A program made the translations under genes and the position numbers. A stretch of DNA of 64,000 bases, taken from the NCBI RefSeq assembly GCF_021134715.1, contig NC_060022.1, positions 2,733,001 through 2,797,000 on the forward strand, given 5' to 3'. The notes beneath the pieces were generated by a model, which worked only from the letters and a program-made list of their open reading frames with translations, ran no database searches and was not told the origin of the DNA. Positions within the stretch are counted from its first letter, which is position 1, and the number at the start of each line of letters is the position of its first letter. The stretch comes from Daphnia pulex. Its lineage: Eukaryota > Arthropoda > Branchiopoda > Diplostraca > Daphniidae. Below are positions 54,213 to 64,000 of this stretch, piece after piece.

Positions 54213-54600
54213 ATCATGGGTAAATATTCGTTTTTCTTTTTTTTTATGTAAAGTTTTTAATCAATATGTTTTTGTATGTGTTAAGTGCTAGTTGTAACTG
54301 AAAATTAATGTTAGAATTTTTCATTGTCTAGGTAACTATGGCGTCGTGTGATTTTGGGTGTTGTGTCGTTGACGGCTGGGTTGGCCACTGGTGTACCGAT
54401 GTCTCCTGAGTATGGCGGTATTGCTACGAAGCAACAACATACGCAACGACACCAACAATAGACCAAAGTTCTGCTCCGTCCTTATCTTCCCTTCAATCTT
54501 CGCGCTCATCTAGCTTCTATGCGTTTTATGTTGCTACATAAAACTTGTCTTATTACTCCACTGACAAGTTAGACCACTTCAGTCCGCTGTTACTCTCATG
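54213..54600 (+). pseudogene. Decayed YYT-family gene copy 1
   Basis: A first exon ending ATGG at about 54216-54219 is followed by GTAAAT. An acceptor (TGTCTAG) near 54331 leads into a copy of the family signal-peptide segment (AACTATGGCGTCGTG). A TGA immediately after, plus a frame-shifting length difference, breaks the frame. Its repeat part is short. Confidence 0.6.
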
Positions 54601-55463
54601 GTGAAATGCCCAGGTATCTGAAAAAGTTTTCATTATTTACCAGTAACCTATTAGCTTTAAACTCTGTTTCTGTGTTATGATCCCTCAATGAGACCCTTGT
54701 TCATTGAATGAAGTGTTTCTTACACATATTCTTTTCCTAACTTTCGTGGCTTTATTTTCAGCTTTTGTCTTTGATAATTTTCAGCAGTCTAATTACGTAG
54801 TTTTTAGTTACTTTGCAAGTCCATGTAAATATTTATCGGCAGTAATTGAGAGCTAACTTTTGGGGTGGTACCTTACGACATTTCACCATCAAAACACATT
54901 TGTTAAATTTTTGATGATTGCTTTTTTCATCTACTTTCGGTTTCAAAATTCGTTAATAAGCAGCTTGTAAATATTCACTTGACGCCAAAAAGAACTTAAT
55001 AAAAGAATTCCTCGTCAAATTTGATAAAATTAAATACAATACTAATAGTGATTAACTTTTTTATCCTTAGATTACACATGACTGTTTCTGATAGCTCTTG
55101 ATGGTTCATGCACGTGATCGTTGTCATGATGAATACGAATTAGTGAACAAAAGAATTTTCAAGTTAATTTGTTTTTCATACTGAATTTCCGTAAAACGTG
55201 TCATGGAGTGATGTTGAGGTGGGGTGAGAACGGGAAGTGTTACATAATCATTTGGTATTTATTTTGATATTGATATTGTATACCCATCCCCAGCAACATC
55301 AACCTGCAGAAGGAAAGGCCAGTTTTCACTTTCGGAGGTCACGGAGATCATTACGTAAAACGCGTCATGTGGTGTAGAGGTTGGGTGAGAAAGGGACGTG
55401 TTTCATTATCAAGCAGGTACAATACCCGCAAGGCTTAGAAGGTGAGGGTGAGAAAAAAATTTG

Positions 55464-55498
55464 TATAAAAGGAGAGAGAAAAGGATACAGACATCAGT
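55464..55498 (+). promoter_or_regulatory. TATA box and arthropod initiator, YYT copy 2
   Basis: TATAAAAG (55464-55471) lies about 30 bp before TCAGT (55494-55498), the arthropod initiator consensus. The same arrangement occurs upstream of two further copies. Confidence 0.7.
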
Positions 55499-55499
55499 T

Positions 55500-55915
55500 G
55501 GGTGAGCATCACCGACACGGCAACAACTCCTGTGGACTGCCTGTACCAACTGGCTTCTTCATCACATTACCAGCTCGCAACATTTGGTAAACATTCCGTT
55601 TCTCTACATAGTTTTGTATTATTAAGTCTACTATTGACTATGGGTTAATGTGTCAGTTGCTATTTGATGCTAATGTTTAAATATATAATTTGTCTATTTA
55701 ACTATGGCGTCGTGCTGCTGTTTGGTGTTGTATCGTTGATGGCTGGGTCGACCACTGGTGTACTACATGACAACAATATACGCTTCAGCCAGTTATTACA
55801 CCACCAAGGTTCCAGGGAATACCATCACAGCTTGTGATTTCCAGAGCCACTACACCGATGCCGTGAATTGTAGATTATAGACATCTTATCCTTCAGTTGC
55901 TGCAAGCAGTAAGTG
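55500..55915 (+). pseudogene. Decayed YYT-family gene copy 2
   Basis: The first exon has lost its ATG (reads ATTTG before GTAAAC near 55590). The second exon region begins near 55702 with the family segment ATGGCGTCGTGCTGCTG. It keeps recognisable Tyr-Tyr-Thr codons (ASYYTTKVPG) but carries a shortened hinge and an in-frame stop (AATTGTAGATTATAG). Confidence 0.6.
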
Positions 55916-56830
55916 TGTGTTTTATTCTTTATAGGTTTCAGACCTACAGCATTTGATTGTTTTACTTGGCATGGAAAAAGATACAGGCTTAATGGGTGTT
56001 GTTTTAATCCTCTTGTGTCCTCTACACACTCAATGTCTGGAATTTTTGTTGAATTGTGTATAAGTGCTTCAAGTAGAGAGGGTAGGGACAACATTTTGGC
56101 TTCTTAAGAAAAAAATTTCGTTTAAATTATTTTAAGTGAAGTTCTTCTCAACAAGACATTTAGTCATGTGGGGTTTCGTGTTGGAATTTGTTGGTATAGT
56201 TAAATTTGTGCGGTTCATGGGCTGCTTAACTGAAGCTTATCTTCTGCAAGAATTCATTGGAATAGAAAAATCAATGAAGCAATGTTGACTAACTAGTATC
56301 TGACCGTATGGAGGCCTTTATAGTTTTTACATGTTAAGCTATTTTTTCCATCATTCTCATCTTATTTCTCCAATATCAAATGCTATTTACAAACCGAGTT
56401 TTAAGCTATACCCATGATATTCCTTTTGATATTGGTTGTTGACCTATTGTCTACCCATTCCAATTCCCAGCAACACCAACCAGCAAAAGGAAGTACCAGT
56501 TTGCATGTCCTTCGTTTGCGCTCGAAGGTCACATTGATGTTTAAGTTATTAAACGTGTTATGCAGTGCTGTAGAGGTTGGGAGAGAACGAGAAATGTTTT
56601 GTTACTTAACCATTTGGTATTCATTTTGATTTTTTTTTTTTGTAGACCCATCCTCATCAGCGACGTCAACCTGCAGAAGGATAGGCCAGTTTGCTTCGAA
56701 GGTCACGAAAATCATTACGTAAAACGTGTCGTGTGGTGTAGAGGTTGGGTGAGAAAGGGATCTGTTGCATCTTTATCAAGCAGGTACAATACCCGCAAGG
56801 CTTAAGAGGTGAGGGTGAGAAAAAAATTCG

Positions 56831-56865
56831 TATAAAAGGAGAGAGAAAAGGATACAGACATCAGT
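56831..56865 (+). promoter_or_regulatory. TATA box and arthropod initiator, YYT copy 3
   Basis: TATAAAAG (56831-56838) with TCAGT (56861-56865) 30 bp downstream. The flanking sequence is nearly identical to that around 55464, so it belongs to a duplicated unit of about 1.37 kb. Confidence 0.72.
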
Positions 56866-57190
56866 TGGGTGAGCATCACCGACACGGCAACAACTCCTGT
56901 GGACTGCCTGTACCAACTGGCTTCTTCATCGCATTACCAGCTCGCAACAATTGGTAAACATTCAGTTTCTCTACATAGTGTTTTGTATTACTAAGTCTAC
57001 TATTGACTATTAATGAGTTGATTAAGTTGCTATTGAATATTAATGTTTAAATTTGTCTATTTAACTATGGCGTCGTGCTGCTGTCGGGTGTTGTATCGTT
57101 GATGGCTGGGTCGACCATTGGTGTACCGATGTTTCCAACACCAACTTTCCTACGCCACTGGATTGTTCATCGTTTAACCAGTTCGCAGTT
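56866..57190 (+). pseudogene. Decayed YYT-family gene copy 3
   Basis: The first exon reads CAATTG before GTAAAC, so the start codon is lost. The signal-peptide exon begins near 57061 and is cut short: after GTACCGATG it runs directly into a second first-exon-like segment ending at 57190. The promoter in front of it could nevertheless drive the intact copy that follows. Confidence 0.55.
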
Positions 57191-57520
57191 ATGGGTAATT
57201 TATCAATCCTTCTTTGTTCTATTTATTAATATGCCGGTTATTGAATATTAATATTAATATTTTTAATTGTTCAGTCAACTATGATGTCGTGCTGCTGTCG
57301 GATGTTGTATCGTTGATGGCTGGGTCGACCACTAGTTTGCCAATGTCTTTTGGGCACGGACACCAAACCGCAATGCCGGCGCCCTACTACACAACAACAG
57401 CATACGCTTCAGCCGGTTATTACACCATCAAGGCTCCAGGGAACTACACCACAACTTATGATGTCCAGAGCTACTACACCGACGTCCTGAATTATAGTTA
57501 TCCTTCAGTTGCTGCAAGCA
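57191..57520 (+). CDS. Intact YYT-rich secreted protein, 5' coding part
   Basis: The first coding exon is only ATGG (57191-57194, donor GTAATT). The second is 57275-57520. Together they read MVNYDVVLLSDVVSLMAGS, a signal peptide, then a short hinge and Tyr-Tyr-Thr-rich repeats (APYYTTTAYASAGYYTIK, then NYTTTYDVQSYYTDVL). The exon ends at GCAAGCA/GTAAGT in phase 1. If the donor is not used the frame stays open to 57660. A following exon was not identified, so the C-terminus is unknown. It is the only member of the array whose start and signal exon are undamaged. Tyr-rich repeats suggest an extracellular, possibly cross-linked or adhesive product; this is inference. Confidence 0.6.
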
Positions 57521-57660
57521 GTAAGTGTGTGTTTCTTTTATTCTCTATCGGTTTCAGACCTCCAGCATTTTGTTTTAGTTGGTATAGGGTGAAGCCAGAA
57601 ATGGAAACAGATATGGGTCCAACGGGTGTTGCTTTAAATCTCTCGTGTCTACACACTTAA

Positions 57661-58262
57661 TGTCTGAAATATTTGAATAATTTTATGTGCGTGTTTGATG
57701 TAGAGAGGGGTAGAGACAATATTTTGGCTTAGGAAAAAAGTGCTTTGGACTTATTTCAAGGGAATTCTTCATAACAAGGCATTTCAACATGCGGGGTTTT
57801 GTGTTGGAATGTGTGTGGTTAATGGGCTGCCAAACTTAAGTTTATTTTCTGCAAGAATTCTCTTGAATAGTATAATCCATGAAGCGTTGTTGACTCTTCA
57901 CTAGCACATGACCTTGTGTAAGGACTATGAGTTTTTACATGTTAAGTCATTATTTTATCATTTTCATTTCTCTAATGTCAATTGCTGTTTATAAAGTGAG
58001 ATTTAAGACAAACCATTTGGTGTTCATTTGATATTGGTTGTTGACTTGTTGTATGTAGACCTATTCCAATCCCCAGCAACGTCAACCTGCAGAAGGAAAA
58101 GGCAGTTTGCATGGCTTTCACATTCGGAGGTCGAGGAGATCATTACGTAAAACGTGTCATGTAGTGGTGAAGGGTTGGGTAAAAACGGGGCGTGTTTCAT
58201 AATTATCAAGGAGGTACAACAGCCGCAAGGCTTAAGAGTTGAGTTAGAGTGAGAAAAAGTGG
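57661..58262. other. Spacer between YYT copies
   Basis: This is homologous to the spacers at about 55,920-56,830 and to the sequence before 55464. It includes a conserved stretch (AACGTCAACCTGCAGAAGG near 58079) found upstream of each TATA box, which may be promoter-proximal. Confidence 0.5.
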
Positions 58263-58297
58263 TATAAAAGGAGAGAGAAGAGGCGATAGAGATCAGT
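58263..58297 (+). promoter_or_regulatory. TATA box and arthropod initiator, YYT copy 4
   Basis: TATAAAAG (58263-58270) and TCAGT (58293-58297). This is the third copy of the promoter module, about 1.43 kb after the second. Confidence 0.7.
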
Positions 58298-58765
58298 CGA
58301 GTGAGTATCTCCGACACGGCAACAGCTACAGTTCATTGTTTGTTACCAACTGCATTCTTCGTCGTAATACCAGTTTGAAATTATTTGGTAAATATTCTGT
58401 TTGTTGTTTTACATAGATTTGTGAATCATTTCACATTTGTTTTAATTGTTAATATGCCTGTTATTTAAAATTAATGTCAAATTGTTTACCGTCTATTTTA
58501 CTATAGTGTTGTTCTGCTGCTGCTGGGTGTTGTATTTAGCTGATGGGCCAGGATTCAGACCCAAAACCTAAAAGTAGAGAAGGAAGGTGATAGATCAGTT
58601 GAGTGAGCATCTCCGATCCGGCAACAGTTGCAGCTGCACTCTTCCAATTCTCAATTATAGGTAAATATCATTTTGTTCAACTAGTGTTTTGTGACTATTC
58701 AAATTTTTCCTATTTGTTTGTGTGCCAGTTCTAATTGAATATTGATGTTGATATTTTCATTGTCT
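58298..58765 (+). pseudogene. Truncated YYT-family copies
   Basis: A signal-exon remnant near 58502 (TGTTGTTCTGCTGCTGCTG) breaks off after GGGCCAGG. A second promoter-distal fragment near 58600 ends in a mutated first exon (TATAG before GTAAAT at about 58660). Confidence 0.5.
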
Positions 58766-59160
58766 ACTTAAAGGGCTTTGTGCTGCTGTTGAATGTTGTA
58801 TCGTTGCTGGCTGAGTCGACCACTGGTGTACCGATGTTCCCTGGGTATGGCGGATACCAAGCCGCAACGCTGTTGTCTTACTACACAACAACATAGGTGA
58901 CGACCTGTTACTACACCGGGACTTCCAATGACTACACCGAAAAGGCTGAATATTACACAAGGACGTATGCTACTCCAGTTTACTACACCGAGGAACCTAA
59001 GCATTACTTTGCTCCGAGCTACAACAGAGGCTCCTGTTAAGTACACCACCAACGCATCTGAATGTTATAGATAATCTACGCTGCCCTCAACTACTACACT
59101 GAAGCTTCGAAGTGCTACACCATCAATATACAATCAATAAGCAACGGTAAATATGCTGTT
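58766..59160 (+). pseudogene. Decayed YYT-family copy, short-unit type
   Basis: The signal segment (TTTGTGCTGCTG near 58776) is followed by a long run of YYT-type codons (TTCYYTGTSNDYTEKAEYY, then ATPVYYTEEPKHY). There is an in-frame stop in the early repeat (ACATAGGTG near 58891) and another at TGTTAAG near 59036. Confidence 0.6.
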
Positions 59161-59640
59161 TTACATAATTTGAATTATTCCACATTTTCTCTGATTGTTA
59201 ATTAATAACTGAAAATGATTTATTTTATTTATAGTTATTTGGTGACGTGCTGATGTTTAACTTTTTATTTTTGATGCATATGACCGTTGGTGTAGTGATG
59301 TTTCCTGGGTATGGCGGCTGGCGGGTATTAAACCGCAACGCTTCTGTCTTATTACTCAACAACATACGTAACGAACTGTTACTACACCGGGACTTCCAAC
59401 TACTACAACGAAACAGCAGAATATTACACAACTACGTGTACTACCCCAGTTTACTACACCGAGGAACCTAAGCTTTTTACAAGTTAATAACTCTGCTCCG
59501 AGCTACTACCATACACTCTCAACGCCCACGAGTGTTACAATACAACCTACGCTGCCCCCAACTACTACAATGATGCTCCGAAATATTACACCATCAAGGC
59601 ACAACCAATTCGCAATCTTGGGTATATGTGGTATTTTAAA
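59161..59640 (+). pseudogene. Decayed YYT-family copy, short-unit type
   Basis: A strongly diverged signal segment near 59236 is followed by YYT codons (YYTGTSNYYNETAEYYTTT). The unit ends with a first-exon-like segment (CAATTCGCAATCTTGG near 59620) before an intron-like stretch. Confidence 0.55.
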
Positions 59641-60245
59641 CGAGTTTTGAATTGTTGATAAATTGATTTGACCACTTTTAATTCAAAATCTATTTTCGAA
59701 CTGTTAATTGTTTTAGATTACTAAGGTGTTGTGCTGCTGTTGGGTGTTGTATTGTTGATGGCTGGTCGACCACGAGTGTACCGATGTCTCCTGGGTATGG
59801 TGGTTTTCAAGCACTAGCAGCAATAGAAGAGTACACCACAATGCTGCCTTACTACTTAAAAACGATAACGTATGCAACACCTACTTACAACACTGATGCT
59901 CGTAAATACTGCACCTCCAAGGCTCCAAGAATACTACACGAATATCTACGCTGCTCCGAGGTACTGCACGGAAGTATCAGACCCCGACTAACATCAACAA
60001 GACGTCTGAGTACTACACTGAGGATCTTAAATAGTACACCACCAAAGGTACTAAGTATTATTCTACAAACTACGCTGTTCTGTCTTACTATACTGATGCT
60101 TCGAAATAATATTCTGATCATAGGTACTACACCGAGGCTGCAGTTTATTAAACTACCAAATCGGTCGAGTACCGAGTACCAAGTACTACCCCTTAACCAA
60201 CAACAACTGCCATAATCGGATGAAATGTTCGCAATCATGGGTAAA
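59641..60245 (+). pseudogene. Decayed YYT-family copy, short-unit type
   Basis: An acceptor and a TAA-interrupted signal segment (ATTACTAAGGTG near 59716) are followed by a long degenerate tract of Tyr-Thr codons with several stops. It ends with an intact-looking ATGG/GTAAAT first-exon segment at about 60237-60244. Confidence 0.55.
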
Positions 60246-60612
60246 TATTACATTTTAATTCGAATCGTGAATCAGTGTTATCGTTGTTGTAAAAATGAAT
60301 AGTCATAATTTAAAACTAATGTATACTACATTGTTTATCTTTTAGTTAACTGTCGTGTTGTGCTACTGTTTAGGATGGCATCGTTGGAAGCTGGGTAGAT
60401 TATTGGTGTACTGAGGGTCCTGGATATGGCGTTGTATCACCCACGGCAAAGTGCATCACGTAAACTACATCAAGATTTTTAGGTACTACACCATCAAGGC
60501 ACCGGCACCGGAATACTACACTACGCAAACTGCCCCTGCCTACTAAACCGTGGACCTTAATTACAACAACAACCGGCGACAATTGCACTCTTCCAATTCT
60601 CAATGAAAGGTA
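60246..60612 (+). pseudogene. Decayed YYT-family copy, short-unit type
   Basis: The signal segment near 60346 (AACTGTCGTGTTGTG) is followed by a short repeat tract with stops (CCTACTAAACC near 60538), then a mutated first exon (AAAGGTAAAT near 60607). Confidence 0.5.
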
Positions 60613-61100
60613 AATAATGTTTTGTTCTACAAAATTGTGTGTGTCCATTTAAAGTTTTCTATTTTTTGGTGCGTTGCTTATAATTCAATACTAATGTTCA
60701 TATTTTAATTGTTTAGTTAACTATGGTTTCGTGCTGCTGTTAAGTGTTGTATCGTTGATGGTTGAGTGGACCACTGGTGTATCGATGTTGCCTGTGTATG
60801 GCGGATATTAAACCGCAACACCACTGTCTTGCTACACAACAAAATACGTAAAGACCAGTTGCTACTCTGGGCTTATCTATTGCTGAACCGAAATGGCCGA
60901 AAATTACACATCCACGTATGCTACCTCAGTTTACTACACCGAGGAATTCAAGTGCTACTGTGCTCCGAGAAACGACAGAGCTGTTTACTACACCACCAAC
61001 GCCACAGAATGTTAAACTACAACCTACGCTGCCCACAACTTCACTGAAGCTCCGAAGTACTACACCATCAAGGCACAACCAATTCGCAATCAAGGGTGAA
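60613..61100 (+). pseudogene. Last forward YYT-family copy
   Basis: The signal segment starts near 60718 (AACTATGGTTTCGTGCTG) with a TAA inside it (CTGTTAAGTG). The repeat tract (PVYYTEE-like codons) has further stops. It ends at CAATTCGCAATC near 61092 and passes directly into the pyrimidine-rich repeat. Confidence 0.55.
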
Positions 61101-61129
61101 TATGCTTTGTTAAACTTCTTTTTTTATAT

Positions 61130-61704
61130 TCTAAATCTATTCTTTTCTTTAAATGTTCTTTATGTATTTTGTCTCTTACTATTCTTTATCTCTTTTTCTT
61201 TAAATATTCTTTATCTCTTTTTCTTTAAATATTCTTTTTGTCTCTATTTCTTCAATTATTCTTTTTGTCTTTATCTATTTCTTTAAATATTCTTTTTGTC
61301 TTTATCTATTTCTTTATTCTTTTTGTCTTTATCTATTTCTTTAAATATCCTTTTTGTCCTTTTCTTTAAATATTCTTTTTGTCTTTATCTTTTTTTTTAA
61401 ATATTCTTTTTGTCTTTATCTTTTTCTTTAAATATTCTTTTTGTCTTTATCTTTTTCTTTAAATATTCTTTTTGTCTTTATCTTTTTCTTTAAATATTCT
61501 TTTTGTCTTTATCTTTTTCTTTAAATATTCTTTTTGTCTTTATCTTTTTCTTTAAATATTCTTTTTGTCTTTATCTTTTTCTTTAAATATTCTTTTTGTC
61601 TTTATCTTTTTCTTTAAATATTCTTTTTGTCTTTATCTTTTTCTTTAAATATTCTTTTTGTCTTTATCTTTTTCTTTAAATATTCTTTTTGTCTTTATCT
61701 TTTT
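61130..61704. repeat. 31-bp pyrimidine-rich tandem repeat
   Basis: The unit is of the form CTTTAAATATTCTTTTTGTC plus TTTATCTTTTT. Copies are degenerate at the left and almost identical over about 61371-61704 (roughly ten units). The strand bias is extreme, with T and C on the plus strand. Confidence 0.93.
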
Positions 61705-63434
61705 CTATCTTCCTTCAAATTTCTATCTTCCTTCAAATTTCTATCTTCCTTCAAATTTCTATCTTCCTTCAAATTTCTATCTTCCTTCAAATTTCTATCT
61801 TCCTTCAAATTTCTATCTTCCTTCAAATTTCTATCTTCCTTCAAATTTCTATCTTCCTTCAAATTTCTATCTTCCTTCAAATTTCTATCTTCCTTCAAAT
61901 TTCTATCTTCCTTCAAATTTCTATCTTCCTTCAAATTTCTATCTTCCTTCAAATTTCTATCTTCCTTCAAATTTCTATCTTCCTTCAAATTTCTATCTTC
62001 CTTCAAATTTCTATCTTCCTTCAAATTTCTATCTTCCTTCAAATTTCTATCTTCCTTCAAATTTCTATCTTCCTTCAAATTTCTATCTTCCTTCAAATTT
62101 CTATCTTCCTTCAAATTTCTATCTTCCTTCAAATTTCTATCTTCCTTCAAATTTCTATCTTCCTTCAAATTTCTATCTTCCTTCAAATTTCTATCTTCCT
62201 TCAAATTTCTATCTTCCTTCAAATTTCTATCTTCCTTCAAATTTCTATCTTCCTTCAAATTTCTATCTTCCTTCAAATTTCTATCTTCCTTCAAATTTCT
62301 ATCTTCCTTCAAATTTCTATCTTCCTTCAAATTTCTATCTTCCTTCAAATTTCTATCTTCCTTCAAATTTCTATCTTCCTTCAAATTTCTATCTTCCTTC
62401 AAATTTCTATCTTCCTTCAAATTTCTATCTTCCTTCAAATTTCTATCTTCCTTCAAATTTCTATCTTCCTTCAAATTTCTATCTTCCTTCAAATTTCTAT
62501 CTTCCTTCAAATTTCTATCTTCCTTCAAATTTCTATCTTCCTTCAAATTTCTATCTTCCTTCAAATTTCTATCTTCCTTCAAATTTCTATCTTCCTTCAA
62601 ATTTCTATCTTCCTTCAAATTTCTATCTTCCTTCAAATTTCTATCTTCCTTCAAATTTCTATCTTCCTTCAAATTTCTATCTTCCTTCAAATTTCTATCT
62701 TCCTTCAAATTTCTATCTTCCTTCAAATTTCTATCTTCCTTCAAATTTCTATCTTCCTTCAAATTTCTATCTTCCTTCAAATTTCTATCTTCCTTCAAAT
62801 TTCTATCTTCCTTCAAATTTCTATCTTCCTTCAAATTTCTATCTTCCTTCAAATTTCTATCTTCCTTCAAATTTCTATCTTCCTTCAAATTTCTATCTTC
62901 CTTCAAATTTCTATCTTCCTTCAAATTTCTATCTTCCTTCAAATTTCTATCTTCCTTCAAATTTCTATCTTCCTTCAAATTTCTATCTTCCTTCAAATTT
63001 CTATCTTCCTTCAAATTTCTATCTTCCTTCAAATTTCTATCTTCCTTCAAATTTCTATCTTCCTTCAAATTTCTATCTTCCTTCAAATTTCTATCTTCCT
63101 TCAAATTTCTATCTTCCTTCAAATTTCTATCTTCCTTCAAATTTCTATCTTCCTTCAAATTTCTATCTTCCTTCAAATTTCTATCTTCCTTCAAATTTCT
63201 ATCTTCCTTCAAATTTCTATCTTCCTTCAAATTTCTATCTTCCTTCAAATTTCTATCTTCCTTCAAATTTCTATCTTCCTTCAAATTTCTATCTTCCTTC
63301 AAATTTCTATCTTCCTTCAAATTTCTATCTTCCTTCAAATTTCTATCTTCCTTCAAATTTCTATCTTCCTTCAAATTTCTATCTTCCTTCAAATTTCTAT
63401 CTTCCTTCAAATTTCTATCTTCCTTCAAATTTCT
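61705..63434. repeat. 18-bp satellite array, about 96 near-perfect copies
   Basis: The unit CTATCTTCCTTCAAATTT is repeated head to tail over 1.73 kb with no variant that I could see. Because 18 is a multiple of three and the unit has no stop in several frames, long artificial open frames arise (SSFKFL, YLPSNF and IFLQIS repeats on the plus strand, LKEDRN on the minus strand). None is a gene. Confidence 0.97.
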
Positions 63435-63722
63435 AATGGTTATATTAAAATGGCAATTACAATGATTTTTTTAATTTTTTATAAGTGAATAGGTTTTAAA
63501 AAGTAGGGTTATGGAGTATGATGTATAGTTTATGGCAAAATTGTTACCGGGGTTATTGTTGTAGGATTATTGAAGGTTTTAAAAACAAAAAAATAGTTAC
63601 AGAAAAAAATAAAGACAGAATAGTTAAAGAAGAAGATAAAGACAAATAGAATAGCTAAAGAAAAAGATAAAGACAGATAACAAAGAAACAAAATTAACAC
63701 AACATATTTACTTTTGATTTGG
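63435..63722. other. AT-rich flank with inverted-sense purine repeats
   Basis: Purine-rich units (for example AAAGATAAAGACA near 63670) are the reverse complement of the pyrimidine-rich repeat on the other side of the satellite. No gene is present. Confidence 0.6.
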
Positions 63723-63870
63723 TTACTTGATGGTGTAGTCCTACGGAGCTTCAGTGAAGTTGTGGGCAGCGAAGGTTGTCATTCGGGGGTGTTGATGGTG
63801 TAGTAAACAGCAACCTGTCGTTTCTCGGAGCACAGTAGTACTTGAATTCCTCGGAGTAGTAAACTATGAT
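63723..63870 (-). pseudogene. Inverted fragment of a YYT-family copy
   Basis: Read on the minus strand, this matches the YYT tract at about 60,935-61,080, including CCGAGGAATTCAAGT, GAGAAACGACAG and CCCACAACTTCACTGAAGC. It lies in the opposite orientation and is flanked on both sides by purine-rich repeat. Confidence 0.8.
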
Positions 63871-64000
63871 AAAGATGAAGACAAAAGAAAAATAAAGATA
63901 AATACAAAAAGATAAAGATAAAAAGTAGTTATAGAAAAGATTTAAAAAAAGGATAGTTAAAGAAATTAAGACAAAAAAATAGTTAAAGAAAAAAGACATA

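Noticed and set aside
61705-63434. CRISPR-like array
   Set aside because: The repeats are contiguous with no spacers, and the genome is eukaryotic.
61627-63488. Open frames of 577-612 codons made of six-residue repeats
   Set aside because: They are products of the 18-bp satellite, which has no stop in several frames and does not shift frame. Three plus-strand frames and one minus-strand frame are open at once, and no start or splice context is present.

Overview
The window is eukaryotic nuclear DNA from an arthropod, most probably a branchiopod crustacean of the Daphnia type. The evidence is an ion transport peptide/CHH gene with alternative 3' exons, an insect-like period clock gene, winged eye and small Maf homologues, many introns of only 60-100 bp with GT-AG ends, arthropod TATA plus TCAGT promoters, and a Tyr-Tyr-Thr-rich secreted protein array of a kind I associate with Daphnia. 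The organism is inferred; no database was searched. Gene models below were built by joining exons by hand and checking that splice phases agree.

Layout. 0.9-2.0 kb: ITP (+), with an ITP-L-type exon and an amidated-ITP exon. 3.0-12.8 kb: two tandem paralogues (-) of an unrecognised zinc-ribbon plus coiled-coil family. The last exon of the upstream copy is split by a 5.2-kb DIRS retrotransposon (reverse transcriptase, RNase H, tyrosine recombinase) with inverted terminal repeats and an internal complementary region. 16.4-17.4 kb: a single-domain intracellular globin (+). 20.3-27.4 kb: period (+), 13 coding exons, with E-boxes about 1.9 kb before the ATG, including a CACGTG/AACGTG pair at 6-bp spacing. 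27.7-35.9 kb: three SERHL/kraken-type alpha/beta hydrolases (+) with an adenosine deaminase-like gene between the second and third. 36.8-39.1 kb (-): a RING/B-box/coiled-coil protein ending in a divergent cyclophilin domain. 40.3-49.0 kb (-): a winged eye/BAHCC1/TNRC18 homologue with a C-terminal BAH domain. 51.4-52.1 kb (-): small Maf. 52.7-53.7 kb (-): a FAM8A1-like RDD membrane protein. 54-61 kb: a tandem array of YYT-rich secreted-protein genes, mostly decayed, with one intact start and signal-peptide exon. 61.1-63.4 kb: a 31-bp pyrimidine-rich repeat and about 96 near-perfect copies of an 18-bp satellite. 63.7-63.9 kb: an inverted YYT fragment.

The genes do not form one pathway. PER and winged eye are nuclear regulators, small Maf is a DNA-binding bZIP, and ITP is a neurohormone. 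The strongest unusual signals are (1) the DIRS insertion, where the pre-insertion exon, both element ends and the circle junction stored inside the element can all be read; (2) a TRIM-cyclophilin architecture with apparent loss of the isomerase active site; (3) the promoter-bearing tandem gene array beside a homogeneous satellite; and (4) an E-box pair upstream of period.
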